This document shows positions 34,001 through 41,423 of a DNA stretch of 64,000 nucleotides, piece by piece. The notes under the pieces were generated by a model. That model saw only the letters and a list, made by a program, of their open reading frames with translations, searched no databases and had not been told where the DNA came from. Origin of the DNA: Christensenellaceae bacterium (GTDB lineage Bacteria > Bacillota > Clostridia > Christensenellales > Borkfalkiaceae); the NCBI GenBank assembly GCA_948890655.1, contig CAQTYU010000002.1, forward strand, positions 186,001-250,000. The letters run 5' to 3'. Position numbers and translations under genes: made by a program. Numbering within the stretch: the stretch's first letter is position 1; every line of letters begins with the position of its first letter.

Positions 34001-35484
34001 AAGTCATACTGCACGGCGTTACCGTCACTAGAGTTTTCAAAGAAAACCGAATTACCTGCACTGTCGAGCATATATTCGGACTTTTGACCGTTTATACTCG
34101 CAACAGACATAGCCGCGAAGTAAGTAGAAGGCGAACCGACGGTTGCCGAATCGGGGTTAGAAGCAAGGTTAGTGCCGTAAACCGAACCGAAACCAGCGGA
34201 ATAGTCGTTACTCGCCGCACAGATAAGGCTTATACCTGCTTCCTGTATACTGTTGAAAATTACGTCGAATAATTCGCCCTCATCATCGCCGTCGTCGGTC
34301 GTGGTAAAGCCCGCCGTCGTACCAAGCGACATATTAATTACGTCTACGCCGAGAGTTACGCAGTCCTCGAGCGCCGCCATAATGGCTTCACTCTCCGCAC
34401 CGCCGAGCGAGGGGTCGTCAAGGTTATCCGTAAAAGTTTTGCAAATTACAAGCTGAGCGTCTGGAGCAACGCCGCGGAATTCTTCGTTCCTGTGCACCGT
34501 AACTTCGCCAATCTTGTAGTCATAGCCGACGTCCGCCGTCGTGTAGCCGCCGATAATGCCCGCAACGTGCGTGCCGTGGTTGGAATACGAGGGATAAACG
34601 TCCGTATCGGAATCCGCATAGTCGAACGCATAAGGTACCTTTTCATTGATATAAACGTCGTCGACGGACATTGTCGCGCCCTTTGCCGCCATCATTTTCA
34701 GTGCCGTAGTGCTCTGTATTCTGCTCTCTATATCGCTTTGGGAAAAGCGCGGGGTTTGGGGCATTGTCTGGAAAGCGTCGTGCGTGTAGTCAAGACCGGT
34801 ATCGATAACCGCAACGACTGTGCCCGCACCCGTACCCCAGGAATATTCCGATGTATCTTTGTACTTCAAAGAATTGTAAATACCGGTTTCGTAAACGAAA
34901 GACTCGTTCACAACGGCACCGTTTTCTATAGTAGCTTGCACCGTTTCGGGTACGAGGTGCGTTCTGCCGACAACAACCGACTTAACGCCCTCCATCTCCT
35001 TAATTTCCGAAACGTAAGAAGTATTGACTTCTATTGCAACAGCGTTAGTTATCGAAGAATAAGAATAATTCAGCGAATAATCGATTTTACGCGCTTTAAG
35101 TCTGTTTAAAAAGCTCTTCTGCTCCTCGTCGATTGCACGCAGAACCCTGAACCCAACCGAAGATTCGGCAAATTCAGCGACCGTTTCGCCATTGCTCTTT
35201 GCGTCGGCAAGGCAGTCGTTTTCAAGGGTTACGATTACAGAGCGCGTTTCATAGCTCGCCTTAGGCGCCGCGAGAACCGACGAATTGAAGTTCTGCGCCG
35301 ACAAAGAAGCAGAGTCGAAATCGCGCGTGACTTCCGTAAACGGCAAACTATCGCTTGCCGTACCTCCGGCAAAATTTTTAACGTCGAAATTAGCAAGCAG
35401 AGTGCCCGCCGAAAGTGTTGCGCAAAGCGTAACCGACAGACAGGCAAGCGCCGAATTTTTAATCTTTCTTCTCGATATGCTCAT
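28060..35484 (-). CDS. Giant secreted subtilisin-like protease with BspA-type LRR array
   Basis: The 2474-residue protein has a Sec signal (about 1-31), an I9-like propeptide (about 55-175) and an S8 catalytic domain. Asp228 ('AVIDTGLDYTHD'), His303 ('NHGTHVAGIIGG'), Asn426 and Ser664 ('GTSMACPNMAG') form the full catalytic set. A PA domain is inserted at about 515-615, as in C5a peptidase and lactocepin. An Fn3-like module follows (about 770-900, 'LPFIGFFGDWEQAPMLD'). Later come further beta modules including a bacterial Ig-like domain, more than twenty LRR_5/BspA repeats (about 1440-2180) and a group-4 Ig-like domain (about 2350-2420). The C-terminus is a Cys/Gly motif, a membrane helix and a basic tail. 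It should cut proteins at the cell surface; the following genes import peptides. AGAGG precedes the ATG. Confidence 0.93.
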   Translation of the reverse strand: MSISRRKIKNSALACLSVTLCATLSAGTLLANFDVKNFAGGTASDSLPFTEVTRDFDSASLSAQNFNSSVLAAPKASYETRSVIVTLENDCLADAKSNGETVAEFAESSVGFRVLRAIDEEQKSFLNRLKARKIDYSLNYSYSSITNAVAIEVNTSYVSEIKEMEGVKSVVVGRTHLVPETVQATIENGAVVNESFVYETGIYNSLKYKDTSEYSWGTGAGTVVAVIDTGLDYTHDAFQTMPQTPRFSQSDIESRIQSTTALKMMAAKGATMSVDDVYINEKVPYAFDYADSDTDVYPSYSNHGTHVAGIIGGYTTADVGYDYKIGEVTVHRNEEFRGVAPDAQLVICKTFTDNLDDPSLGGAESEAIMAALEDCVTLGVDVINMSLGTTAGFTTTDDGDDEGELFDVIFNSIQEAGISLICAASNDYSAGFGSVYGTNLASNPDSATVGSPSTYFAAMSVASINGQKSEYMLDSAGNSVFFENSSDGNAVQYDFIKLMLGEDDPEDESDDVKSFEYVVVGTGQSTNYYGNIRNLVRGRIALIQRGGNTFQQKVELAKRNGAIAVIVYNNVPGTIRMTLGDLAESDFIPAVSITKDAGDKLVELATGYVGTITINRNLKAGPFMSSFSSWGPTPDLKLKPEITAHGGEINSTVPGGYAVQSGTSMACPNMAGLTALVRNYVKNLSIAQNYKPSEIIQLTNQLIMSTATTAFDEQALAYSPRKQGAGLANLDNIIDTRAYISTQQGDSYYYTEKDGRPKIELGDDKEKSGVYTFNFHVNNFDNKSLTFTPEALFMTETIASDGIAVAEQAHMFSDKGTFSIDGNTVSKVTVPAGGSVNLTVTLRLTAEEKQYLNDNFKNGMYVEGFVKLVSDADLNGELQCDLTLPFIGFFGDWEQAPMLDLDAYELAQIQQDTSIDEEDKISETVWATQPYASYWNDDFVIPIGSYLYTQDPDPSNVQIYPTMEHNSISRFNEYYNEEGIGNYLTTYEFRCVYAGLLRNARRVNYKLYDEVTGELVKEGNVTRISKAYANGGSARPAYVELRLSADELGLIANGKYRFDFEFLFNNDSEVKPENTFSFDFYVDYEAPVLQDARLRYYNYKDGNKEKQRIYLDLDVYDNHYAQAVLLCYRDDKDGEVNLNLATEYVTPIRNANRNGVTTVSIEVTDIWDEYKNNLYVQIDDYAMNHSSYYLGAVNGTVSDVTTALNRSVLPDEFTVPDSERHITIDINEAHKYTLEYEGSADISNFIMTVGGTATQNEFIAVKNGEVVGLKSTNGRERYVTISNGKGFFETVYVTVTDNVMPLNNPSFDFGVIKTSNDSLTKSGSATVNAGEDIQLNIVPDPWYYPMDDVQITWSVTGSAVTVSDKGLVHTVNKGVSTVSATILAGGIRYTKNFIFTVADPFTISNMSLTHYHGDGETIDGEEGVVVIPEGKNIMSIGEEAFKNNKKITKVIIPKTVTSIDKRAFYGCTNLKGVYFVDDKEVDFTASDFVPTSEMTLIDRGAFEGCTSLEILDLSNIKVITVAREAFKDCESLKNIVKSTAIGTMHDRAFIGCKSLTSIDVSELHSAGSNVFSGCEQLSSITTGRYSVIGAGMFSDLVYNYEVYDSTTNAWVTHKTEYSACNKLTSIEIKTPSVGAGAFENCTGLQSIKFIDPTTTGNLVFTIGVSAFAGCSNLTSVNFGTCTVKSIGERAFANTKISSFTVPKGLETIGAGAFSGTSLTFSGTNGYNVSSNAILSSDNKTLLLFTGTGSYTVPSTVVKIAPYAFASSGVTSVTIPSSVKDIGEGAFANSSLGSVTISANVTSIPAYAFYNTKLTSLSLPNSVTSVGDYAFAGNTALETFNFNPTNKAEFGDRVFSGCTALNEIALAANIVKLGDRTFEGCTSLQTVTLPSLVNSDGFTALGEYTFWNTPKLETVTFGADSNTTGNYTFAADRAADRANLKSVSIGDAVEKIGDYAFYNCAALTSFDLKNATETGNASFAGCGALAIVTGLNKLVVIGDYSFADCVSLAALELTAAKNIGEGAFIINSGKKAYSSINMPVAETVGAFAFAGGRETSVEIPATLISIGEGAFASSSRLTGFTVASGNKVFFVDDGVLYKNVSDVINGTDNKVVLVAFPSAKSVVATDGERVYNVLEDTVKIGGAAFQGLTGRVDKVVLPYGLKTIGAAAFYQSGITVYEFKGVTAPALETEHSELIDEIMDGDTSYRGYYYSNFEGDFIFYAGHSTALTPTTLTIYRPENGTGYDNYVFSNFFGNCVTTGIAKSEATNSFISLVTEFSTAQEISGWKLPEVSKEHVEAFSESVKRAHEYYNVFASDSTQLAFVDNSLIEKFNAIETALRPIKEAYGISVSVSRLSYTGDFKSVYRVGEYFDITGLQVIVIYDDYSTEYADMSKVTYDLHEPLTRLDNVITLTYEGRTVRVGITVSEEGENPGEQGGCGGGCGSTTSITGTVLLTFTALGAMFALSTVIRRKNRGIR

Positions 35485-35531
35485 TTTAAATCCTCTGAAA
35501 ATTGTTAAAATGCAATACTTTAATATTCGCT

Positions 35532-38500
35532 TTAAGCTACGGTTACCGTATGGTTAACGTGGTCTACTACCACAACCGTTTCGGTGCCGTCAACTTCTAT
35601 AACAACCGTAGTTGTGTTGCCGTCAACTTCCCTCAAAAGGTACGTTCCCTCTTCTCCGCCGACGGTAATCGTACCGTCGAAATTGAAGCCGTATTCGGTG
35701 CCGTCAGCATCAGTCGCCGTGAAAATGGCACCGCTAAGAACGTCGGTTTCTTCAAGCAACAACCTGTCGAACCTGTTACCGCCCGATTTAAGGAAGATAT
35801 TCTCCCCGCTCACATCCTCGTACAAATGACTGACAGTATAAGCAGTGTTTTCGTCGTTATAAAGCCACATGTAAAGCGTTCCGAACCTGCGGGTATACAA
35901 ATACGTCTGACTGCGATAGAAAGCAACGCCCGTCGTATACATACTGTCGGCAAGCCCGTCGAAGCTGAGCGCGTTTCCGTCCACCGTGTTCGCCCAACTA
36001 CCGAAAACGTCGTCGACAGGCGCCGCATAAGAATAGTCGCCGCTGACAAGGTAAGGATAGCTTGAAACCGCAAGATTTCCGTCGTTTAAAAGCAACAGAT
36101 ATATGTGGAAAGAGTTTTCGCTTTGGAAAATATCAGTATGATAGATTTCAATATAGTTGTATTCAGGGTAATAATCGAAAGTAACTCCGGTAACGCCGTT
36201 GAACATACCCGTAGCCTGATACGTAAGGTCGAACCTGCCGATATAGAACGAGTTGTTAATAGAACTGATAGCCCAGGTCTTATCTGCAAACGTCAGATAC
36301 AAGTCAAGGGAAACGTCGTCTTTTCCGTCCATACTTAATACGAATTTCGAGCCCGAAATACTTATAGAGCCGATTGCGGTACTAAGCGAAGTATCTTCTT
36401 TACCGTAAACGTTAATACGTATGTCGCCCACTTCTTCGTCGTAGAACACTGCGCCGCTAACGATTTTATAACGGTACTCTTTCGTTTCGCCCGCAACAGG
36501 CGTAACGGTAAGTACGCCGCCGCCCGTAAGTTTTCCGCCGCCGTTAAATTCGTAAACGGTATTGTCAGCGTCTATTAAAGGCAACGAATACATTTCATCT
36601 TTGCGGAAAAGGCTTGCGGTTGCGCCATTACCTGAAACGGTAACCGTCCCATCGTCGTTAACTGTCAAAGTATAAGTTACGCCGTTATATTCGAACTTGC
36701 CTTCAAGCCCGCTCTCGACGGTGCATTCGTAAGGCACTCTTTCGCCGTTAATCTCGATATATCCGCCGTGTTCGCCGTTATTTTCCGACTTGTAAATTCC
36801 GAGTCCGTTGAAGTTTACAAGAGTGAATGCAACATTACCGATAGTGTCTTCGCCTATCCATTCACCGCTATAATCGTCGATAAGATAAAGCGTGTACTCC
36901 CTCATACCGTCGCCGTCGTAAGCCATCAAGGTTATAACGTTGCTAGCGGGGTCGTAAGTGAAATAACCGAACAAGGAATATCCGCCGATTACCGTGTAAG
37001 TGTATTCTGTTTCGGTAATGTGGTCGAAAAAGCCGTCTTTAACGTAAGCCAAGCTGTCGTACAACGTGCCGTCGATAGACGCAACCGCATCGCCGCCAAG
37101 CCCCGTTCCGAAGCCGTTGAGCCTCAGATATATCCCTGTTTCGGGGGAGAACCAAAGCCCGAAGAAGCTGTTTTCAAGCGAGTAAAGCTTACCGCCAATC
37201 GACAACAGCCCCGAAGCGTCGATAGTTGCCTGCGTCGACAAGTCGCCAGACAGCGTCGCAACGCCGTTCGTTACGGTATATTTGCCGCTTTTTACGGTAT
37301 TTTTCCATTTATACGACCAATTACCGTCGGCGTTAAACGTATAAGTTTCGTTCAGCGTTGCCGAGCGTTCCCAAGTCCCCACAAAGTCGTTTACCGCAGG
37401 TTTAACAGTAGGCGCCGTGAAAGTTAACGGACTGTCTTCGGTGAAGTAATTGCCGTCGTAAAGGGAAATGCTTCCGTTTGAGAAAGTGCCGATAAACGTG
37501 TAAGGTTCAAAATTCGAAGCGGGCTGCGAAACTCCGTTTTCCACCGCCACTACGGGTGAAAGCCTTGCAAACAGCCCGTCGTTGAGGATAAGTTTTTCCC
37601 CATCGTAAGTATAGCTAGCCCCGCCGAAATTTCTCACGTCGATATAGCTGTAAGTGCCGTCATCGTTCATAACAAGTTCAACCGTTCTGCCGTTCGACGT
37701 AGTAAATTCGTAAGTGCCCGAAACTTCAGAATAATCTGCAAAGCCGACGTAAAGAATAATTTCTCTTGTAAGAATGTAACCGTAAGGCACTTTATTAGTG
37801 CAAGCCGAATCAAAGAAATAACCGTAAGAAAGGTTGGCTTTATCGCTTGAATCAACCGCCGAAACATACTCGTCGAACTTATCGCCAAGATAGAAACTGA
37901 AAGGCAGGTATTCGTCGTTTTTTATTTCGAAATTGACCGCCTTGGTCGTATCCCCGTCAACCCTGCGGCTACCGAAATTCAAAGTAACCGCAAACTTGTT
38001 ATCTATATTTTCGAGATTTAAAACAGGTAAAGCGCCGTTCGCGATTATCCAATCGCATTCATTCCAGTGTAATGAATTTTTAACAAAATCCGCATTCGTG
38101 CCGTTTGCAGAATTGCCGAAGTAACAGTTTTCTATCGTCACTCCACTTGCGAGTGCCGTCGAGGGAACGGAGAAACCGACTATATCGCCCGTTGCCGACC
38201 CTGCGTTGGTTGAATCGGCATACGTCGAAGCTTTGGAAAAGCTGTCGGTAATTACAGAACCTTTTCCCGCATACCCCGCTATACCGCCCGCATAAGCGAA
38301 CAAGTTGTTATCCGTCATTTGGGTAAGGAAAGAAACAGTCGCAGACACGTAACTTGTGGAATAGCAGTTCGCCACAGACGAATAATCGTCGAGCCAACCG
38401 ACGATACCGCCCGAACGCATCGCACCTGTAACATCGCCTTCCGCATAGCTGTTAAGAATGGTCGCAGGCGCCCTTTCGTGTGAAGAAACGCTGTGCCCGA

Positions 38501-39458
38501 CTATACCGCCCGCAAACACGAAACCTGACGTAATTATATTAACGTCGGTATGCACGCCCTGAGAGGAACAAAGATAATGCACGGGACCGACCGCAGACTG
38601 AAGCGTTACGGACTGCTGAACGCCGATTGCGCCGCCTGCAAACGAGAAATTCATATTATTACCGTAACAGCGGATTACGCCGTCCGTCGCACCGCAATTG
38701 ACTATACTTGCGCCCACTGCAAACGCAACGACAGGACCGACGCAGACAACACCATCGTCAGCCGCAGTTGCGGATAACGTAAAGTCTTTAAGGTTGAGAT
38801 TGGTTATTATGCCCGTTCCCGCCGTTGTGGTAGCCTGTACACAGCCGAACAACCCGACGTAAGTTCTTCCGTTCTTAGTTATCGTGTAGTTCGAAATCGT
38901 ATGGTTATCGCCGTTGAAGTTGCCCGCAAAGTAAGCGTTCGGGCTTTCGAAATGACCGATAACATCAAGGGCTTCGCCGCCGCAATCGATATCGCGGGTA
39001 AGCTTGTAATAACCCATAATGTACGAAGAATAGCCGGAGTTGACCATGTCCGCAATGTATCTCAAATCTCTGAGACTGTCGATAAGGAAAGGGTCCTCTT
39101 CGCTTGTGCCCGCGCCGGTAAGACGGTCCTCGGACACGGAAGCGGTTATTGTCGTATTCTCGGAAATAACAACCGAATACCTGCCGTTATCCGCAACAAG
39201 AGTATAGTCGTTAACTTTTACGACGGGGTTTTCATAGCCGTAATCGACAACAACGCCGAATTCGACAACCTCATTCTTTTTAACCACTTTCTGACTAGAA
39301 GTAATTTCTTCTTCGCCGTAAATGAATTTAACGTGTTCGCCTGCGGCAAAGTCCACTGTAAACTCAGGGTCTTTTTCCGTTTGGCACCCGAAAGCAAATC
39401 CTATACACAGGCAGGCTATTGATAACAAAAGTACCGTCAGATATTTCTTTAACTTCAT
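35532..39458 (-). CDS. 1308-residue GLUG-repeat surface lipoprotein, first gene of operon
   Basis: A lipoprotein signal with Cys25 in 'FAFGC' starts the protein. Residues about 115-455 contain GLUG-type beta-helix repeats ('FAGNFNGDNHTISNY', 'YVGLFGCV', 'SGGIVGWLDD', 'AGGIAGYAGKG'). A B-repeat-like stretch follows near 500-570 ('YFFDSACTNKVPYGYI'). The remaining 700 residues are several lipocalin-like or calycin-like beta modules, each with a 'NDDGTYSY' or 'FNADGNWSY' type strand. No catalytic residues are recognised. GAGG precedes the ATG. It lies 47 bases upstream of the giant protease with no terminator between, so it most likely heads the same transcript. A binding or scaffold role is inferred. 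Confidence 0.85.
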   Translation of the reverse strand: MKLKKYLTVLLLSIACLCIGFAFGCQTEKDPEFTVDFAAGEHVKFIYGEEEITSSQKVVKKNEVVEFGVVVDYGYENPVVKVNDYTLVADNGRYSVVISENTTITASVSEDRLTGAGTSEEDPFLIDSLRDLRYIADMVNSGYSSYIMGYYKLTRDIDCGGEALDVIGHFESPNAYFAGNFNGDNHTISNYTITKNGRTYVGLFGCVQATTTAGTGIITNLNLKDFTLSATAADDGVVCVGPVVAFAVGASIVNCGATDGVIRCYGNNMNFSFAGGAIGVQQSVTLQSAVGPVHYLCSSQGVHTDVNIITSGFVFAGGIVGHSVSSHERAPATILNSYAEGDVTGAMRSGGIVGWLDDYSSVANCYSTSYVSATVSFLTQMTDNNLFAYAGGIAGYAGKGSVITDSFSKASTYADSTNAGSATGDIVGFSVPSTALASGVTIENCYFGNSANGTNADFVKNSLHWNECDWIIANGALPVLNLENIDNKFAVTLNFGSRRVDGDTTKAVNFEIKNDEYLPFSFYLGDKFDEYVSAVDSSDKANLSYGYFFDSACTNKVPYGYILTREIILYVGFADYSEVSGTYEFTTSNGRTVELVMNDDGTYSYIDVRNFGGASYTYDGEKLILNDGLFARLSPVVAVENGVSQPASNFEPYTFIGTFSNGSISLYDGNYFTEDSPLTFTAPTVKPAVNDFVGTWERSATLNETYTFNADGNWSYKWKNTVKSGKYTVTNGVATLSGDLSTQATIDASGLLSIGGKLYSLENSFFGLWFSPETGIYLRLNGFGTGLGGDAVASIDGTLYDSLAYVKDGFFDHITETEYTYTVIGGYSLFGYFTYDPASNVITLMAYDGDGMREYTLYLIDDYSGEWIGEDTIGNVAFTLVNFNGLGIYKSENNGEHGGYIEINGERVPYECTVESGLEGKFEYNGVTYTLTVNDDGTVTVSGNGATASLFRKDEMYSLPLIDADNTVYEFNGGGKLTGGGVLTVTPVAGETKEYRYKIVSGAVFYDEEVGDIRINVYGKEDTSLSTAIGSISISGSKFVLSMDGKDDVSLDLYLTFADKTWAISSINNSFYIGRFDLTYQATGMFNGVTGVTFDYYPEYNYIEIYHTDIFQSENSFHIYLLLLNDGNLAVSSYPYLVSGDYSYAAPVDDVFGSWANTVDGNALSFDGLADSMYTTGVAFYRSQTYLYTRRFGTLYMWLYNDENTAYTVSHLYEDVSGENIFLKSGGNRFDRLLLEETDVLSGAIFTATDADGTEYGFNFDGTITVGGEEGTYLLREVDGNTTTVVIEVDGTETVVVVDHVNHTVTVA

Positions 39459-39485
39459 TTTAAAACCTCAAAAAAGCACGCAAAA

Positions 39486-39506
39486 GAAAAGTGTACGCCA
39501 CTTTTC
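39486..39506 (-). promoter_or_regulatory. Terminator-like hairpin in the leader of the giant operon
   Basis: An 8-bp perfect stem (39486-39493 with 39499-39506) and, on the minus strand, a T-rich tract lie between the promoter and the first start codon. It could be an attenuator. Confidence 0.5.
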
Positions 39507-39593
39507 CCCACATTGATATTGACGCAGACTTTACTGTAAATTTCTTTACGCAACATTAGCTTGCGCAAATCGTCCGCAAATTGATACATAACA

Positions 39594-39622
39594 ATTATAC
39601 AAATTAATATTTGAAAACGCAA
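39594..39622 (-). promoter_or_regulatory. Promoter of the surface protease and peptide import operon
   Basis: Perfect TATAAT (39594-39599) and TTGCGT (39617-39622) spaced by 17 bases give a leader of about 130 bases. A second short stem (CGCAA with TTGCG) lies just downstream of the start. Confidence 0.65.
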
Positions 39623-39889
39623 CTGATTTATCGTATTTTTATAGATTTATTATCATTTTATTTTGTAATATCAAATCTTATATCTATTATTATTAAATAA
39701 TATGGTATATAGCGCACGTTTATTTTTTGTGATTTTATACATTTATTCATTTTACCATAGTCTTTTAAAGAAGAAACCGAGCCGAAAAATCGACCCGGTT
39801 CTTCTTAGAGAGAATATGAAAAAAAGTTGAGTGTATGCCTTGTTTACAGTTGCTATTATAACGTCCGATTGTGTTAACCGTATGAAAAT
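39623..39889. other. AT-rich intergenic region without a gene
   Basis: This stretch is strongly AT-rich up to about 39760 and then holds the hairpin at 39767-39806. I find no open reading frame with a ribosome site. Confidence 0.7.
39767..39806 (-). terminator. Hairpin downstream of the COG2509 oxidoreductase
   Basis: An imperfect stem of about 14 pairs (39767-39783 with 39791-39806) around a loop of about 7 bases. It lacks a clean T tract but is the only terminator candidate here. Confidence 0.5.
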
Positions 39890-41422
39890 TTAATGATTTT
39901 TATGTTTTTCGAAAATTAATTCCGCAATTTTCAGTCCGTCTGCGGCAGAGCTGGTTATTCCGCCGGAATAGCCGCTACCCTCCCCGCAAGGATACAGCCC
40001 TTTGAACGATAGGCTTTCACCGTCCGCCCCGCGAAGAATCCTGACGGGTGACGAAAAGCGGGTTTCCACGCCCGTTAAAAGCGCATCGGGGTCGGCGAAG
40101 CCTTTCAACCGCCTGTCCATATCGGGAATTGCGGCTTTCAGCGCCTCGACCGCAGTCTTCGGCAAAACAGCGTCTAAGGGTGCAAAAGTCGTTCCCGCCG
40201 CATAGGTCGGCGAAACTTCACCGAACGCGGCAGAGGTTTTCCCATTTGCAAAGTCCTTATAAAGCTGCACTGGCGCCCTGTACCCGCCGCCCGCAAGATA
40301 CGCGCGGCGCTCGATTTTCCGCTGAAATTCAATTCCGTCGAAGAGCCCGCCGCCGAAATCTTCTTTCTTCATCTGTACCATCAGCGCGGAGTTGGAATTT
40401 TTTCCGTCGCGGGCGTAAAGACTCATTCCGTTTACAACCACTCCGCCCTCCTCGCTCGCCGCAGGAATAACCACCCCGCCGGGACACATACAAAAAGTGA
40501 AAACTGTTCTCTCGTGCGCGTGGGATACCAGTTTGTAGTCCGCCGCAGGCAACAGCCTGAAATTCTTGCCGTACTGCGCAAAATCGATTTTTTCGGAAAG
40601 ATGTTCAATCCTGACCCCCACCGCAAAATCGCGCGGTTCCATTAAAACGCCTTTTTCGCAAAGCATTTTAAAAGTATCTCTAGCCGAGTGCCCGAGGGCG
40701 AGAACAGCACAGTCAACAGGTGTACGAACCTCTTCTCCGCTTACCAGATTTTTGTGAAAAATTGCACGAACCGAGCCGTTTTTATGCTCGAATCCCGTGA
40801 AAATTTGGTGAAAAAGATACTTACCACCTTTGCTTTCAATGTATTTTCTAATGTTTTGAAGCACGAAAAACAGCTTATCACTTCCGATATGAGGCTTGTT
40901 CAGATAGGTAATTTCTTCCGGCGCGCCAAACCTTTTAAACGTTTCCAGAACATCCTTATTAAGCCCGTCGTGAGTCTGTGTATTGAGCTTTCCGTCCGAA
41001 AAAGTTCCCGCCCCGCCCTCGCCGAACTGAACGTTGGAATCGGGGTTTAAAACCCTGTTTTTGAAGAAATTATCAATAGTTTTCCGCCTGTCCTCGACTG
41101 CCTCGCCGCGTTCGATAATAATCGGCTGAACACCGTGCTCGATAAGCCGCAGGGCACAGAAAAGCCCCGCAGGACCCGAACCAATTACGGCTACTTTCGG
41201 CGGGTTTTCAAGTTTTTCCAAGGGCGGTTTTTCTTCTTGCTCTTCGTCCGAAAAGGCGATTGAATACACCCAGAAAACATTGTTTTTATCGCGCGCGTCA
41301 AGCGACTTTTTGAGTATTTTGAAGTACTTTAGCGCCCTTTTAAGCTTTTTTTGTGCGATTTTAACCAAATTTTCTTCGCTTTCACCGATATGAAGTTTTA
41401 CGTTGTCAAGCCTTGAAACCAT
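39890..41422 (-). CDS. FAD-dependent oxidoreductase, COG2509 family
   Basis: An N-terminal extension of about 75 residues precedes the FAD-binding Rossmann motif 'VAVIGSGPAGLFCALRL'. The family marks 'NVQFGEGGAGTFSDGKLNT', 'GHSARDTF' and the C-terminal 'GLYPCGEGSGYSGGITSSA' are all present. The protein is soluble. Substrates are unknown for the whole family; a reductase acting on unsaturated or hydroxylated compounds is possible. It directly follows another flavoprotein gene (1-base gap), suggesting a shared pathway. Confidence 0.87.
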   Translation of the reverse strand: MVSRLDNVKLHIGESEENLVKIAQKKLKRALKYFKILKKSLDARDKNNVFWVYSIAFSDEEQEEKPPLEKLENPPKVAVIGSGPAGLFCALRLIEHGVQPIIIERGEAVEDRRKTIDNFFKNRVLNPDSNVQFGEGGAGTFSDGKLNTQTHDGLNKDVLETFKRFGAPEEITYLNKPHIGSDKLFFVLQNIRKYIESKGGKYLFHQIFTGFEHKNGSVRAIFHKNLVSGEEVRTPVDCAVLALGHSARDTFKMLCEKGVLMEPRDFAVGVRIEHLSEKIDFAQYGKNFRLLPAADYKLVSHAHERTVFTFCMCPGGVVIPAASEEGGVVVNGMSLYARDGKNSNSALMVQMKKEDFGGGLFDGIEFQRKIERRAYLAGGGYRAPVQLYKDFANGKTSAAFGEVSPTYAAGTTFAPLDAVLPKTAVEALKAAIPDMDRRLKGFADPDALLTGVETRFSSPVRILRGADGESLSFKGLYPCGEGSGYSGGITSSAADGLKIAELIFEKHKNH

Positions 41423-41423
41423 A

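Noticed and set aside
33256..34272. Plus-strand open frame of 338 codons opposite the protease domain
   Set aside because: It lies wholly antisense to the conserved S8 catalytic domain, reads as basic low-similarity sequence and has no ribosome site.
39623..39760. Possible replication origin or attachment site because of high AT content
   Set aside because: No DnaA-box cluster, integrase gene, tRNA or flanking direct repeats are visible.
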